NCBI RefSeq assembly: GCF_000004195.4
Contig: NC_030680.2
Coordinates: 140,553,545 to 140,617,544 of the forward strand
DNA length: 64,000 nt
Source: Xenopus tropicalis
Lineage: Eukaryota; Chordata; Amphibia; Anura; Pipidae
Direction: 5' to 3'
This document shows, one piece after another, positions 32,377 to 43,762 of this stretch (position 1 is its first letter; each line of letters begins with the position of its first letter). The notes below the pieces were generated by a model that was not told where the DNA came from, did no database searches, and saw only the letters and a list, made by a program, of their open reading frames with translations. Both the position numbers and the translations under genes were made by a program.

Positions 32377-32930
32377 TACAGGTTTTAAACCCGTTATCCA
32401 GAAAGCTCCAAATTACAGGAAGGCCATCTCCCACAGACTTCTTTTTAAGTAGATTATTCTGATTTCTAAAAGTGATTTCCTATTTCTCTGTAATAATAAA
32501 ACAGTACCTGTACTTGATCCCAACTAAGATATAATTACCCCTTATTGGGGGCAGAACAGCCCTATTGGGTTTATTTCATGGTTAAATGATTCCCTTTTCT
32601 CTGTAATAATAAAACAGTACCTGTACTTGATCCCAACTAAGATATAATTACCCCTTATTGGGGGCAGAACAGCCCTATTGGGTTTATTTAATGGTTAAAT
32701 GATTCCCTTTTCTCTGTAATAATAAAACAGTACCTGTACTTGATCCCAACTAAGATATAATTACCCCTTATTGGGGGCAGAACAGCCCTATTGGGTTTAT
32801 TTCATGGTTAAATGATTCCCTTTTCTCTGTAATAATAAAACACTACCTGTACTTGATCCCAACTAAGATATAATTACCCCTTATTGGGGGCAGAACAGCC
32901 CTATTGGGTTTATTTAATGGTTAAATGATT
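32377..32930 (-). mobile_element. Satellite MITE, one end missing (locus G)
   Basis: One end (TATACAGGTTTTAAACCCGTT, CCAGAAAGCTCCAAATTACA) and about four units on the reverse strand. The array stops within a unit at ATGGTTAAATGATT and joins unrelated sequence (TGAGCAACCC); the other MITE end is absent. Confidence 0.8.
32480..32930 (-). repeat. 112/113-bp tandem array, ~4 units (locus G)
   Basis: CTCTGTAATAATAAAACAGT recurs four times at ~113-bp spacing (one unit has CACTACC). All units here have five C/G in the variable run. Confidence 0.95.
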
Positions 32931-33317
32931 TGAGCAACCCTGTAGCATTGATGATGGAGTCCTTCTAATTTGTCCTAGAGCCTGTGCTGGGAATCAATAA
33001 GATAAGAAGATGGGGGGATACTAGGGCATTTTCAGGGGCACAGATCTTCCCTACTAAAGGGTTGTGGTTGCCTTGGGCTGGTACAGAACCCAAAAACACA
33101 GCGCGTAACATTTCTTGCCAAATTCTTTGTTGAACTTTCTCCTTTAAATGGCCAAGTCTAAAATCCAAACCTTATACATCACTGAGGGTCAGATGATCTA
33201 ATGTTAAAGGTCACAGCAATTATTGTAAGGAGACGTGCAGTGTTGTACTGGGTCTCCCAAGGCCCACCGGAGAACCTCTCACCCTAGGCTGCTCTCTAAG
33301 CAATTATATATACATCA
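32931..33317. other. No recognised feature
   Basis: No gene or repeat identified in this spacer. Confidence 0.45.
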
Positions 33318-33588
33318 GCCAAATGTAAAAAGACTTGGAGAGCAACACAAGCACCATAAAAGTTCATGGAGGAGCCAAATAAGGGCTGTGATTGGCTATT
33401 AGGGGCCTCTATGCACCCTATCAGCTTACAGGGGCTTTATTTGGTAGGAAATCTTGTTTTTATTCAACCAAAACTTGCCCCCAAGTCAGGAATTCAGAAA
33501 TAACTCCCTGGTTTGGGGGCACTGAGAGCAACACCCAAGGGGTTGGGGAGCAACATGTTGCCCCTGAGCCACTGGTTGGGGATCACTG
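33318..33588 (+). mobile_element. hAT-like MITE, left end truncated
   Basis: From CCAAATGTAAAAAGACTTGG to CCACTGGTTGGGGATCACTG it matches the complete element at 43448-43754 almost base for base, but the CAGGGGTCCCCAACC start and ~40 following bases are missing. Confidence 0.85.
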
Positions 33589-34510
33589 CTATACATAATG
33601 CCAAATTGTATTGGTTCCTTTATAGACCAATGGGTCAAATAAGGCTGGGCAAATTGGGATTTACTTGGGCTGGGGCCCAATCTCCTGATATTTTGGTAAG
33701 TGAGTAGTGACCCTGAAAATATAAGTCTGCTTGAAATATTCCATCAGCAAATAGACTTTGCAAAATATATTTCTCTCCCCTACGGTGCCCGAACCACAAT
33801 TGTGCAACCCTTGGAGTCTAGTATTCTTTTTTTTTCTTTCTTTTTTTGCTTTGGTTTTCAGCTTTGTCCCACACAGTTGCTGTCGCTGCATGAAGTTCGG
33901 AGCTCGGCATTCTTAGAATGAAACTACTGACAGGTTACCCAGACCATTATTTCCCAAGCAAGTGTGCGTTTTTTTTTTTTTTTTTTCCGACTGCTATTTT
34001 AGTCCGTCCCGGCCACTCTCATTCTTGGTGCCGATCGTTATCTCCGCGTCCTCATATCAGAAGATCACTGTCATCAACACAAATATCTCTGCGGTTTTCG
34101 TACGATTCCCACCGTAAATAATTTGTAAACCAGTGAGTCAGGTTCAGGGTGTGAAATGTTCATTTATCATATTTTGCAGACATAAACTAATATGTAAGAA
34201 TGATACTTGAAGGCTTGTAATGAAGTTGTTTTGAAATGCGTTGTGCAGGAAACACAAGTGATTCTGTTTGGTTTTGTGGCACTTGTGTGGGTTGCTTCTT
34301 GGGGCGGGGGAGAAGTGAGGGGGAATTGACATAGATTGAGTGCTGACAGATGGTTCTATCACACTTTATGCATTTCACAATGACTTTAAAAATCTGTTGC
34401 AGCACTGGGCAAAAAGTGCCAGCGTTTTCATATACATTATATCAGGATTGTGAGACCGTAACGATGTTATCTCATACAGCGCTCCCAATTGGTACTGAGA
34501 GAATGGGAAA
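33589..34510. other. No gene recognised
   Basis: A C/T-rich tract at 33822-33850 and a T-run at 33970-33986. Nothing further recognised. Confidence 0.45.
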
Positions 34511-35050
34511 GATCAATGAACTCCACCCAAACACACCTTATGCTTTTTGAAAAGTAAAAATAATTTCAAGCAACTTTGCAATATACATCAATTAAAAAAT
34601 ATGCAGCCTTTCCATGATTAATGTAATAATATGGTTTGGAAAAGTTCCCTAAGTCCCTGGTCTGGCTGACTACTTTGTGACTCAAATAAACTAACAGTAG
34701 TCGCCTGTCCTCAGCCTTCAGCCTGCATCCTCCCAATCCCACAATTCCCTGCCAATAAGGAAAGGAACATCCCAGTGCAATGCATTGTGGGTTATGTAGT
34801 TCCTGCATGCTTCCAGTAAGCTGGGGAGAAGTTGTTACAATTTGTAACATCAATGTTTTAGTCCCTCCTCCTCTGCCAGGATTTCAAATGATGCAGAAAT
34901 AAAAGAGCTGTTTTGCAGCTGGATTTCAGCATATAAAAATGGTATTTATTCCTACTTTAATTACAGATTACAGGGATAGGTATATTGTGGGTTTCTGTTT
35001 GTGTGGGGCTCCTTAACAATTTTTGGTTTGGAAGCTGCAGTTCCCCTTGA
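34511..35050 (-). repeat. Dispersed frog repeat ending CAGTTCCCCTTGA
   Basis: Contains GCATTGTGGGTTATGTAGTT, CCCACAATTCCCTGCC, TTGTTACAATTTGTAACATC and GTGTGGGGCTCCTTAAC. I remember this block as a repeated frog sequence starting (reverse strand) AAGGGGAACTGCAGCTTCC, which would fit a TTAA-type MITE. The assignment is from memory and the boundaries are approximate. Confidence 0.5.
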
Positions 35051-36065
35051 AATGATTTAGTCCTTTCTCTCGCTTTTTGAGGCTTTATGGCTCTGACTCG
35101 CCTTAATAAAAGAATATTCTGACCACCGTGGTCTGAGATCCTTCATAAAAGCCATTCTTTACATTTCTGTGGTATTTTAAGCCTATAACATGAGTAATTA
35201 GCAGAGTGAAATAAGAAAGTTAAGGCAAAGAAAACCACAGCAGGTTTGATAGATTTATAGTTTATGAAAATAAAATAGATTTAATTTGAGAAGAAAAACC
35301 TGTTCCTGTAAAAGTTACACTGCCTTTCAAACTAGTGACCCTGATATTCCAAATAGTTCCAACTCGCTATCTATCTGAACTCATCTCCAAGTATTCCCAG
35401 TGCTAGAACTGGGGCAATAAAAAGTGGAGCTATGGCGTGTGCCAAAAGTTAGCCCCTCCCACACTGATAAGCCCCACCTGCTGTTATAACAAGCCTGACC
35501 CACCCACACTTTCTGGTTTCAACCATTTTTAAGCAAAGCCATTTTGCTATTTCCATCTACTGAACAGTTTGGTGCTTATTCTGCAGAGATGCACCAATGT
35601 ATGTGGCTGTAGGGATCCCAAAAAGAACATGGCTGCAAACTCAGCAGCACAACCCCAGCATATTCTATATATACTTATCCTTCTCTACATTTCTCTCAGC
35701 TTTTTAACTTATATTTTATTCCCCTTCTTTTATACCATTTTATCCTGCTACCCACCCTCTCCTTATTTGCCGTTTCTTCTTCCTCTGCTTTCAGTTTTAT
35801 ATTTTCATTTCCTCCTTTTTCTGCTTTCACCCAATTCCGTCTCTAATTCAGATATCAGCTTTAGATATGGCTCGTTTTTTTCCGTCCCGGTGAAACTGCG
35901 TGGGCACTGGATGCCTGTGTGGAGTTAGGAAATGCCAGGTTTTGTATTATAAGTTGTGCAGAATGGAGAGGAGCAAAAGAAATCTCCAGTATTACAATTA
36001 AAAAAATAAGTTCTCTGACTTGAAACTCTTGCTATTTCACAGACATAAAGAAAAGGAGGGATAGT
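35051..36065. other. No gene recognised
   Basis: The 35569-35928 open frame is biased to C/T-rich codons and looks like low-complexity DNA, not protein. Confidence 0.45.
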
Positions 36066-37545
36066 ATCCCTTTGCATTCCTACCCATCCCTACCCATGCC
36101 TGCCCATTCCTACCCATTCCTACCCATCCCTACCCATGCCTGCCCATTCCTACCCATTCCTACCCATCCCTACCCATCCTTACCCATCCCTACCCATCCC
36201 TGCCCATTCCTACCCTTCCTTACCCATCCCTACCCATTCCTACCCATCCCTACCCATCCCTGCCCATTCCTACCCATCCTTACCCATCCCTACCCATTCC
36301 TACCCATTCCTACCCAGCCCTACCCAGCCCTACCCATTCCTACCCAGCCCTACCCATCCCTACCCAGCCCTACCCATTCCTACCCATCCCTACCCATCCC
36401 TACTCATTCCTACCTATCCCTACCCATTCCTACCCATCCCTGCCCATTCCTACCCATTCCTACCCATTCCTACTCATCCCTACCCAGCCCTACCCATTCC
36501 TACCCAGCCCTACCCATTCCTACCCAGCCCTACCCAGCCCTACCCATTCCTACCCATCCCTACTCATTCCTACTCATTCCTACCTATCCCTACCCATTCC
36601 TACCCATCCCTGCCCATTCCTACCCATTCCTACCCATTCCTACCCATCCCTACCCAGCCCTACCCATTCCTACCCAGCCCTACCCATTCCTACCCATCCC
36701 TACCCAGCCCTACCCATTCCTACCCAGCCCTACTCATTCCTACTCATTCCTACCTATCCCTACCCATTCCTACCTATCCCTGCCCATTCCTACCTATCCC
36801 TGCCCATTCCTACCTATCCCTGCCCATTCCTACCTATTCCTACTCATCCCTACCCAGCCCTACCCATTCCTACCCATCCCTACTCATTCCTACCCATTCC
36901 TACCTATCCCTACCCATTCCTACCCATCCCTGCCCATTCCTACCCATCCCTACCCATTCCTACTCATCTCTACCCATCCCTACCCATCCCTACCCATCCC
37001 TACCCATCCCTACCCATCCCTGCCCACCCCTACCCATCCCTACCCATTCCTAACCACCCCTTCCCATTCCTACCCATCCCTACCCATCCCTACTCATTCC
37101 TACCCATCCCTACCTATCCCTACCCATCCCTACTCATTCCTACCCATCCCTACCTATCTCTACCCATTCCTACCCATCCATACCCATTGCTACCCGTCCC
37201 TGTCTATTCCTACCCATCCCTGCCCATTCCTACCCATCCCTACCCATCCCTTCCCATCCATACCCATTCCTACCCATCCCTGCCCATCCCTACTCATTCC
37301 TACCCATCTCTACCCATCCCTGCCCATCCCTACCCATCCCTACCCATCCCTTTCCATCCCTACCTTTCCTACCCATTCCTACCCATCCCTACCCATCCCT
37401 TCCCATCCATACCCATTCCTACCCATCCCTGCCCATCCCTACTCATTCCTACCCATCTCTACCCATCCCTGCCCATCCCTACCCATTCCTACCCATCCCT
37501 TCCCATCCCTACCCATTCCTACTCTTCCCTACCCATTCCCTGCAC
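36066..37545 (+). repeat. 10-bp C-rich minisatellite, ~148 units
   Basis: Built from TACCCATCCC, TACCCATTCC, TACCCAGCCC, TGCCCATTCC, TACTCATTCC and TACCTATCCC. The period stays at 10 bp until about 37365, where one missing base shifts the phase. The complementary strand has GGG runs about every 5-7 bases and could form G-quadruplexes. The long stop-free frames here (500, 305 and 150 residues of Pro/Thr/Tyr/Ser repeats) are products of the repeat, not genes. Confidence 0.97.
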
Positions 37546-38340
37546 TCATCAAGCCTTTTGTCATGCTCCTCTAATGATATACTCCGAAAAACACTTAACT
37601 CATTACCATTTCACATACACATGTTCCAGACTTTTCTAGGCCTGCTCCCCTTTTCTGGAATTCCCTTCCATCTGACTTTCTCCCAATAATTCTGCAGTTA
37701 AAGCACTTTTCTTTAGTTACCCCTCATCTAACCTTGCATTCCTTCCTGATGATTCACGTAGCCGATTCTGATCTTGCCCAAGCCCCATGCCTTGTGCCTC
37801 ATACCCACTTCTCCTTTTAGATTGCAAGCTCTATTGAGCAGGGCCTTTTTTTACCTCCTATATCGGTCATTATTAGTAATCTGAAAGTTTCACATATACA
37901 CCCATGTTTTGTACCTAAAACTAATGAGCAATAGACTTTTTTCGACACAGTTAAGGCAGTCACAATTTTAAACAAATGTTTCTTATAAGATTTTGGGAGA
38001 ATGATTTGCCTAAAAACACAGGGCAGTGGGCATTGCAAATTCTGTGGCCCATGTAGTGTCAATCTTTACATAATGCGCATGGATTCTAAACACGGGGTAG
38101 TCAATGTTGAAATAGAACAGGGTAATTTACGATCAAATAGATACAAGGCTTCCTGCTGCACCGAGACATCCTGTAGCTTCGTAGGCTGGCACCTATCTGC
38201 TTGGTTGCTTTTTCGATGAAGTGTGTCCCACAACCACTGAATTAGTTTTGAAAATGTCCTCGCCTGTCGGTCCTTCTATTCCTATTTATATAATTGAATG
38301 GTCTCCTAGGGATGGGCAGCTTAAGGGTTCCTCAGCTACA
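37546..38340. other. Unrecognised, with one retroposon-tail fragment
   Basis: TTTTAGATTGCAAGCTCTAT with GAGCAGGGCC near 37817-37850 is a degenerate piece of the ATTGTAAGCTC tail. The rest shows no gene. Confidence 0.45.
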
Positions 38341-39062
38341 TGGATGTTTAGCCCAAAATGATTGTTTCCAAGACCACTAGATATTTGCACAGAACTTATC
38401 TAACCCCCAATTGGCTACACTTGATAAACCCAGCCATTCCAGACAAATGTCCTAAATGCAATCACTCACCCGCAGACTATATACACCTAGCCTGGCATTG
38501 CCCCACCATTAAAAAATTCTGGACACGAGTAACAGAGGAAATCAGCCACTTTCTGGCGCTCATTGCTTCTCTTGACCTTACCCTAATATAACTAAATCAA
38601 GGATACTACCCCCACTAATGCAGAACATACTCTTCTATATGTTCTATTTATACAAGCAAAAAGATTAATAGCCCTCAACTGGAAGTCAAACCACTTCCCA
38701 TTATATCAGTTAACATACCTCAAGAGATTTGACAAAAGGTGGTCTCCCTGGATATCTGAACATGTGCCCCCCAATGCTAGATCAAGACACATTGAACCCA
38801 CAAAACAGCCCTCCCCCCGCCCCCTAAACCCCTCTCCCCTTTCCCAAAAACGACAGTATACTTTACTTGATGGGGAGTTATGTTTATTTTTTAGTTAAAA
38901 TAACTGGCATTATCCAATATATCTGAAGGTAAATGTATCTTAATTGTCTCACCTTGTACAAATGTTTTTTTCTGATGTTGATGAACATTTTTATTGTTAA
39001 GTTTAAATTGCATTGGTTGGGAGAAAATATAAAAATCAATAAACATAACTTTGGGGGAAAAA
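38341..39062 (+). pseudogene. L1/Tx1-type LINE, 3' end of the reverse-transcriptase ORF plus 3' UTR
   Basis: Frame 38358-38591 reads YLHRTYLTPNWLHLINP followed by a zinc-knuckle-like CPKC...H....C (CX2C-X8-HX4C) and FWTRVTEEI. This is the conserved C-terminal region after the RT domain in L1-clade elements, where YLTP and a CCHC cluster are typical. The frame then stops, and the next part of the protein (LYKQKRLIALNWK..., from about 38630) continues in another frame, so at least one frameshift is present. A 3' UTR with AATCAATAAACATAAC follows near 39030-39050. The RT and endonuclease domains are absent: a 5'-truncated dead copy, the usual result of LINE integration. The 5' boundary is approximate. 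Confidence 0.8.
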
Positions 39063-39377
39063 ACCAAGACCCCAGAGCTGCCCTGAAGAAGCAAAGAAAG
39101 GGTCCATAATACTTGGTGTCCTATTAAATTATGTCATCAGTTTTATTTTGTTAAGTTCCATTATACATTAGTTCAAAACTGTAGAGGCAAATAATTCACC
39201 TGAGGTACCTGTAAACCTAATTATGTCTCCTTATGGAACTTGTGCTTGGACAAGAGGATGGAGATCCCTGTAGTTATCTCTCTGTCTCTGGCATGTTTCA
39301 TATCAATAGGTGTCATGGCAACCATGGAATTTTCTAGTATATTGTGACTTTTCCCAGGGAAATACAAACTCCAGGAG

Positions 39378-39609
39378 ATGTCTTTGAGAAGTTTCCTCAA
39401 CTTTTCGGCGCCGCGTATGCCATCGCCAAAAAAGACTCGCAAGTCTTTTTCGGCGATTTCCTGAAATCGCCCCGCCGCGTCTGCCATCCCGCCGGCGACT
39501 TACATGTTCGCCGGTGGGATGGCAGGGGTAGGCAACTCGGGGAGATTAGTCACCCGCGAACAGGGAGTTTTTCCGCGGGCGACTAATCTCCCCGTGTGCC
39601 AGAGCCCTT
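39378..39609 (+). mobile_element. GC-rich MITE (GGGCTCTGGC ends), copy 1
   Basis: From AAGTTTCCTCAACTTTTCGG to CCGTGTGCCAGAGCCC. Words such as TCTTTTTCGGCGATTTC, GATGGCAGGGGTAGGCAACT and GGCGACTAATCTCCCCG mark a frog repeat family. CpG-rich. Confidence 0.65.
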
Positions 39610-39648
39610 AACATACACCCTGGGAAGATAAAGAGTGCTGCACTTTTA

Positions 39649-39790
39649 GGGCTCTGGCAAACGGGGGTCTCCCTGTTTCGCCCGAAATGCCATCCCACTG
39701 GTGAAAATGTAAATCGCCGGTTGGATGGCTTTCGCGGCGCCGCGATTTCCCTGAAATCGCGGAAGTTGCCTTGAGAGGAAACTTCAGGCA
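39649..39790 (-). mobile_element. GC-rich MITE, copy 2, inverted
   Basis: Starts GGGCTCTGGCAAACGGGG, then ATGCCATCCCACTGGTG, GGCGCCGCGATTTCC and GAGGAAACTTCAGG. It is the same family as the preceding copy in opposite orientation, shorter and more diverged, separated from it by 39 bp. Confidence 0.65.
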
Positions 39791-40076
39791 TAGCAGCTCT
39801 GTGCAATCTTATCAGTACGCAATGATCCTAGATAAAGTATCTATCATGTTATCGCCATATTATCAACATGACAAAGAACTAAATTGCACACCTCTGAGTG
39901 ACAGGTTTCAATCTTGCCAATGCAACAGTTTTATGTGAAGTGTAATCCCCTTACTCTGTGTTAGTTAACTCACTGGTGTCTGCCATAAATATCAGCCTAT
40001 TGGCAGCGTCATTTATAACCAAGGGTTACAGGATAAAAATAAGATCAGAGATCTCTCTTCAAAAGGGCTTACAATC
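39791..40076. other. No recognised feature
   Basis: Spacer without a recognisable gene or repeat. Confidence 0.45.
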
Positions 40077-40385
40077 TAAAGGTCCCCATACACAGGCCGA
40101 TAGTAGCTGCCGATATGGGTCCCTTGGACCGATTCGGCAGCTAATAGGCCCGTGTAGGGGCACTACCGACGGGCCTGCCCGACCGATATCTGGCCTGAAA
40201 TCGGGCAGGTTAGAAAATCTAGTCGGATCGGGGAACACATCAGCTCGTTGATGCGGTCCCCGGTCCGACTTTACCTATACCCGTCATTATAATTACCCTG
40301 GATTCTCCTGATATTGCCCACCCGTGGGTGGGGGGATATCGGGAGAAGATCCGCTCGCTTGGCGTAGGTTGCATGGCGGTGTGTA
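40077..40385. mobile_element. GGTGGCCATACACG MITE, nearly full length
   Basis: TAAAGGTCCCCATACACAGG at the left; GATCCGCTCGCTTGGCG and a degraded end (GGCGGTGTGTAC) at the right. Contains CCGATATCTGGCCTGAAATC and ATCAGCTCGTTGATGCGGTC. Confidence 0.75.
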
Positions 40386-41921
40386 CTTTGAGATCATATA
40401 GGGAGGCTTTCTTGTTAGGGGGAGTCATTATGAGTACTGTGAAATTGCGAGGAAATTGAGAACCAGTGAAGGACTTTGCATAGGGAAGCGGCTGATATGG
40501 AAATAGAATAGAAACATTTTTCCTATTTCACCTTCCTAATAAAATAAAGAAAACTCTATGTAGACTTTTGGCTCAGATGGCTCACTGTGTCCCACTATGT
40601 CAGTCCACCAAAATAGATCTTCAGTAATGAGCCATGTTGTGCACTGTGTGATGTTTTGCTCCATCTGTAGTTCATAAGCATTAGTGCTGAGCGAATTTGT
40701 CCCGTTTTGCTTCACCAAAAATGTGCAAAATTGCTGAAAAATTCATGAAAAGTAGCTACCACACAATTTTTTTGACCCAAAAATTTGCCAATGTGGAATT
40801 TCGCAGCAAATCCATGCCTAATAAGCATTAAGGGGCCTCCTGTCCCCTCTAACCTGTGCCAAATCACGCCGCTTGATACCATAGCACACGAAGAATATTG
40901 TACTTATCCAAACCTGCAGTTTTTCAAAAGTCATTTTTGGCGCATACATCCAAGAAGAAATTAGCGTGAACGTGGTGGGGGGGGGGGGGGTGACAATGTT
41001 AAAAAGTGACTCTGTCCTATTGTATTTTGCATCGAGATCCTGCATCTCTCAGACGTGAAGGAAATTGCTTTATTTTCCAGTAAAATGACAACATTTTGCA
41101 TTCCCCATCATATTTTTGACTGCCTCCTGAAATTGAAACATTTAACGCCGCCATTATTGCAGAAATTACATTTGTGGCGCGCTTTTTTCCATCTCAGGGA
41201 GACTTGGAGGGTGATGTTCTATTGCAGATCGCTGTGCACCCAAGCTTTTAACTGCTTATCAGAAGGAAAAAAACGGATTCACGTTTTTATTTCCAAACAT
41301 AGTGGGGGGGGATCCAGACGGCTTTCTAACGTAACCTTTAAAAAAAGTTGTATATTATCAAATTAGGGCTCTGGTTTTCCGTCCGTACTGAGTTCAACAC
41401 CTGATTCACTCGATGGAAAGCACATACTTCTTTCGTGGTGTTTCATCTGAGTGGGAGAAATGTGTGTTAGGGTAGGTGGTTCTTAGCTTGTTTGTGTGAC
41501 ATTTCCCTCTATTGCTGATTATCGAATTCACCCACATTTTGCTAATTGTTGTTTTTCCTCCTCAAGCAAAATATTTTATTTCCCAGAATAACAATTCATC
41601 TTTTTTTTTTTTTTTTGTCACGTACATTTTACATGATTAGTTCAGTATACAGTCAACGGCAAGCAAGAGGCTTTCACCTCCCACCGACTCCATCAATGAT
41701 CGTAAATGAGCTTTATGTTCTCAACCTACAATCTTGAAAAAAATAAATAAATAAAATACGGCCACTGCCGGTCTTCCTTTACTCCATGTTTACATTCATT
41801 AGTATAGATTAATATGAACAGTCAGAAATGGCCAACATTTCATAATTATCATTAGTAATAATGGAGGCACATTAATGGCACATAGGCCATTGTTTCCTGC
41901 AGGTAATTTCCTCTTTATCAA
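40386..41921. other. Non-repetitive DNA, candidate conserved block
   Basis: Few repeats apart from a G-run at 40976-40991 and a T-run at 41601-41616. The 41030-41350 part has mixed composition with several developmental-factor-like words (see findings). No convincing exon. Confidence 0.4.
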
Positions 41922-43003
41922 TATAGGTATGGGATCCTTTGATCCCTTGAACCTGATATCCAGATATCAAATAATTCAGATTTTTAAAATTGATTTCCTT
42001 TTTCTCTGTAAAAATAAAACTGTACTTTGTATTTGATCCCAACTAAGATATAATTACCCCTTATTGGGGACAGAACAGCCCTATTGGGTTTATTTAATGG
42101 TTAAATGATTCCCTTTTCTCTGTAATAATAAAACAGTACCTGTACTTGATCCCAACTAAGATATAATTACCCCTTATTGGGGGCAGAACAGTCCTATTGG
42201 GTTTATTTAATGGTTAAATGATTCCCTTTTCTCTGTAATAATAAAACAGTACCTGTACTTGATCCCAACTAAGATATAATTACCCCTTATTGGGGGCAGA
42301 ACAGCCCTATTGGGTTTATTTAATGGTTAAATGATTCCCTTTTCTCTGTAATAATAAAACAGTACCTGTACTTGATCCCAACTAAGATATAATTACCCCT
42401 TATTGGGGGCAGAACAGCCCTATTGGGTTTATTTAATGGTTAAATGATTCCGTTTTCTCTGTAATAATAAAACAGTACCTGTACTTGATCCCAACTAAGA
42501 TATAATTACCCCTTATTGGGGGCAGAACAGCCCTATTGGGTTTATTTAATGGTTAAATGATTCCCTTTTCTCTGTAATAATAAAACAGTACCTGTACTTG
42601 ATCCCAACTAAGGTATAATTACCCCTTATTGGGGGCAGAACAGCCCTATTGGGTTTATTTCATGGTTAAATGATTCCCTTTTCTCTGTAATAATAAAACA
42701 GTACCTGTACTTGATCCCAACTAAGATATAATTACCCCTTATTGGGGGCAGAACAGCCCTATTGGGTTTATTTAATGGTTAAATGATTCCCTTTTCTCTG
42801 TAATAATAAAACAGTACCTGTACTTGATCCCAACTAAGATATAATTAATCCTTACTGGATGTAAAATAATCCTATTGGGTTTAATTAATGTTTTATTGAT
42901 TTCTTAGTAGACTTAAGATATGAAGATCCAAATGATGGAAAGACCCCTTATCCGGAATACCCTTGGTCCCGAGCATTCTGGATAACAGTTCCTATACCTG
43001 TAC
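41922..43003 (-). mobile_element. MITE carrying a 112-bp satellite (locus H)
   Basis: Left end TATAGGTATGGGATCCTTTG and right end GATAACAGTTCCTATACCTGTA, with the standard flank GACCCCTTATCCGGAATACC. About eight units on the reverse strand. Confidence 0.8.
42000..42845 (-). repeat. 112/113-bp tandem array, ~8 units (locus H)
   Basis: CTCTGTAATAATAAAACAGT repeats at ~113 bp; the first unit is a diverged version (CTCTGTAAAAATAAAACTGT), as expected for an ancestral edge monomer. Confidence 0.95.
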
Positions 43004-43439
43004 AACAGATTTTCCTCTAGCTCACACTTACATACGTTATTACCATGGAAAACAAAAGGAGGCCTATATTTAATAGCTATAGGGACTTTATTCCTTTCCA
43101 TGGTTTACCTTAGCCTATATTTAGATTTTAACAACTGCACAGTCTGTCTAATTAGCTCTATTTGTAACCCAAACCATAAATTATAAGTTTGTTGAGAACC
43201 AATAACTAGACTGGCAAATAATCTAAACACCTGAGATATGGCCACCTGTTTCTGAAGAAGCCTACACCTCACTTCTGTAAATAAAAATAGGTCCCCTAAA
43301 GTGATATGGACAATAGACTCTCAAAAAAATATGCATTTGTTCTAAATGTTTTCTTGTAACTTTATTTATTTTTTTCAAATAATGATCAAATCTAGCATTT
43401 AAACTGTTATCTCGTTGTTTCTCAGCTACCAGGCAGTGA
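43004..43439. other. No recognised feature
   Basis: AT-rich spacer; nothing recognised. Confidence 0.45.
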
Positions 43440-43447
43440 CTATAAGC

Positions 43448-43754
43448 CAGGGGTCCCCAACCTTCCTTACTCGGGAGCCACAGTCAAATGTAAAAAGACT
43501 TGGGGAGCAACACAAGCACCATAAAAGTTCATGGAGGAGCCAAATAAGGGCTGTGATTGGCTATTAGGCAGCCTCTATGCACCCTATCAGCTTACAGGGG
43601 CTTTATTTGGTAGGAAATCTTGTTTTTATCCAACCAAAACTTGTCCCCAAGTCAGGGATTCAAAAATAACTCCCTGGTTTGGGGGCACTGAGAGCAACAC
43701 CCAAGGGGTTGGGGAGCAACATGTTGCCCCTGAGCCACTGGTTGGGGATCACTG
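43448..43754 (+). mobile_element. Complete hAT-like MITE with 8-bp target duplication
   Basis: 307 bp from CAGGGGTCCCCAACC to GGTTGGGGATCACTG, which are inverted repeats. CTATAAGC is present on both sides (43440-43447 and 43755-43762). Complete reference copy for the fragments at 7964, 14800 and 33318. No coding capacity. Confidence 0.93.
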
Positions 43755-43762
43755 CTATAAGC

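Noticed and set aside
35569..35928. 119-residue hydrophobic frame as a membrane protein
   Set aside because: The hydrophobicity comes from a C/T-rich low-complexity stretch; no signal or topology pattern and no flanking gene structure.
36072..37639. Long open frames of 500, 305 and 150 residues (Pro/Thr/Tyr/Ser repeats)
   Set aside because: All three forward frames are open because the 10-bp unit has no stop codon; the products are pure repeats with no start context or splice signals.
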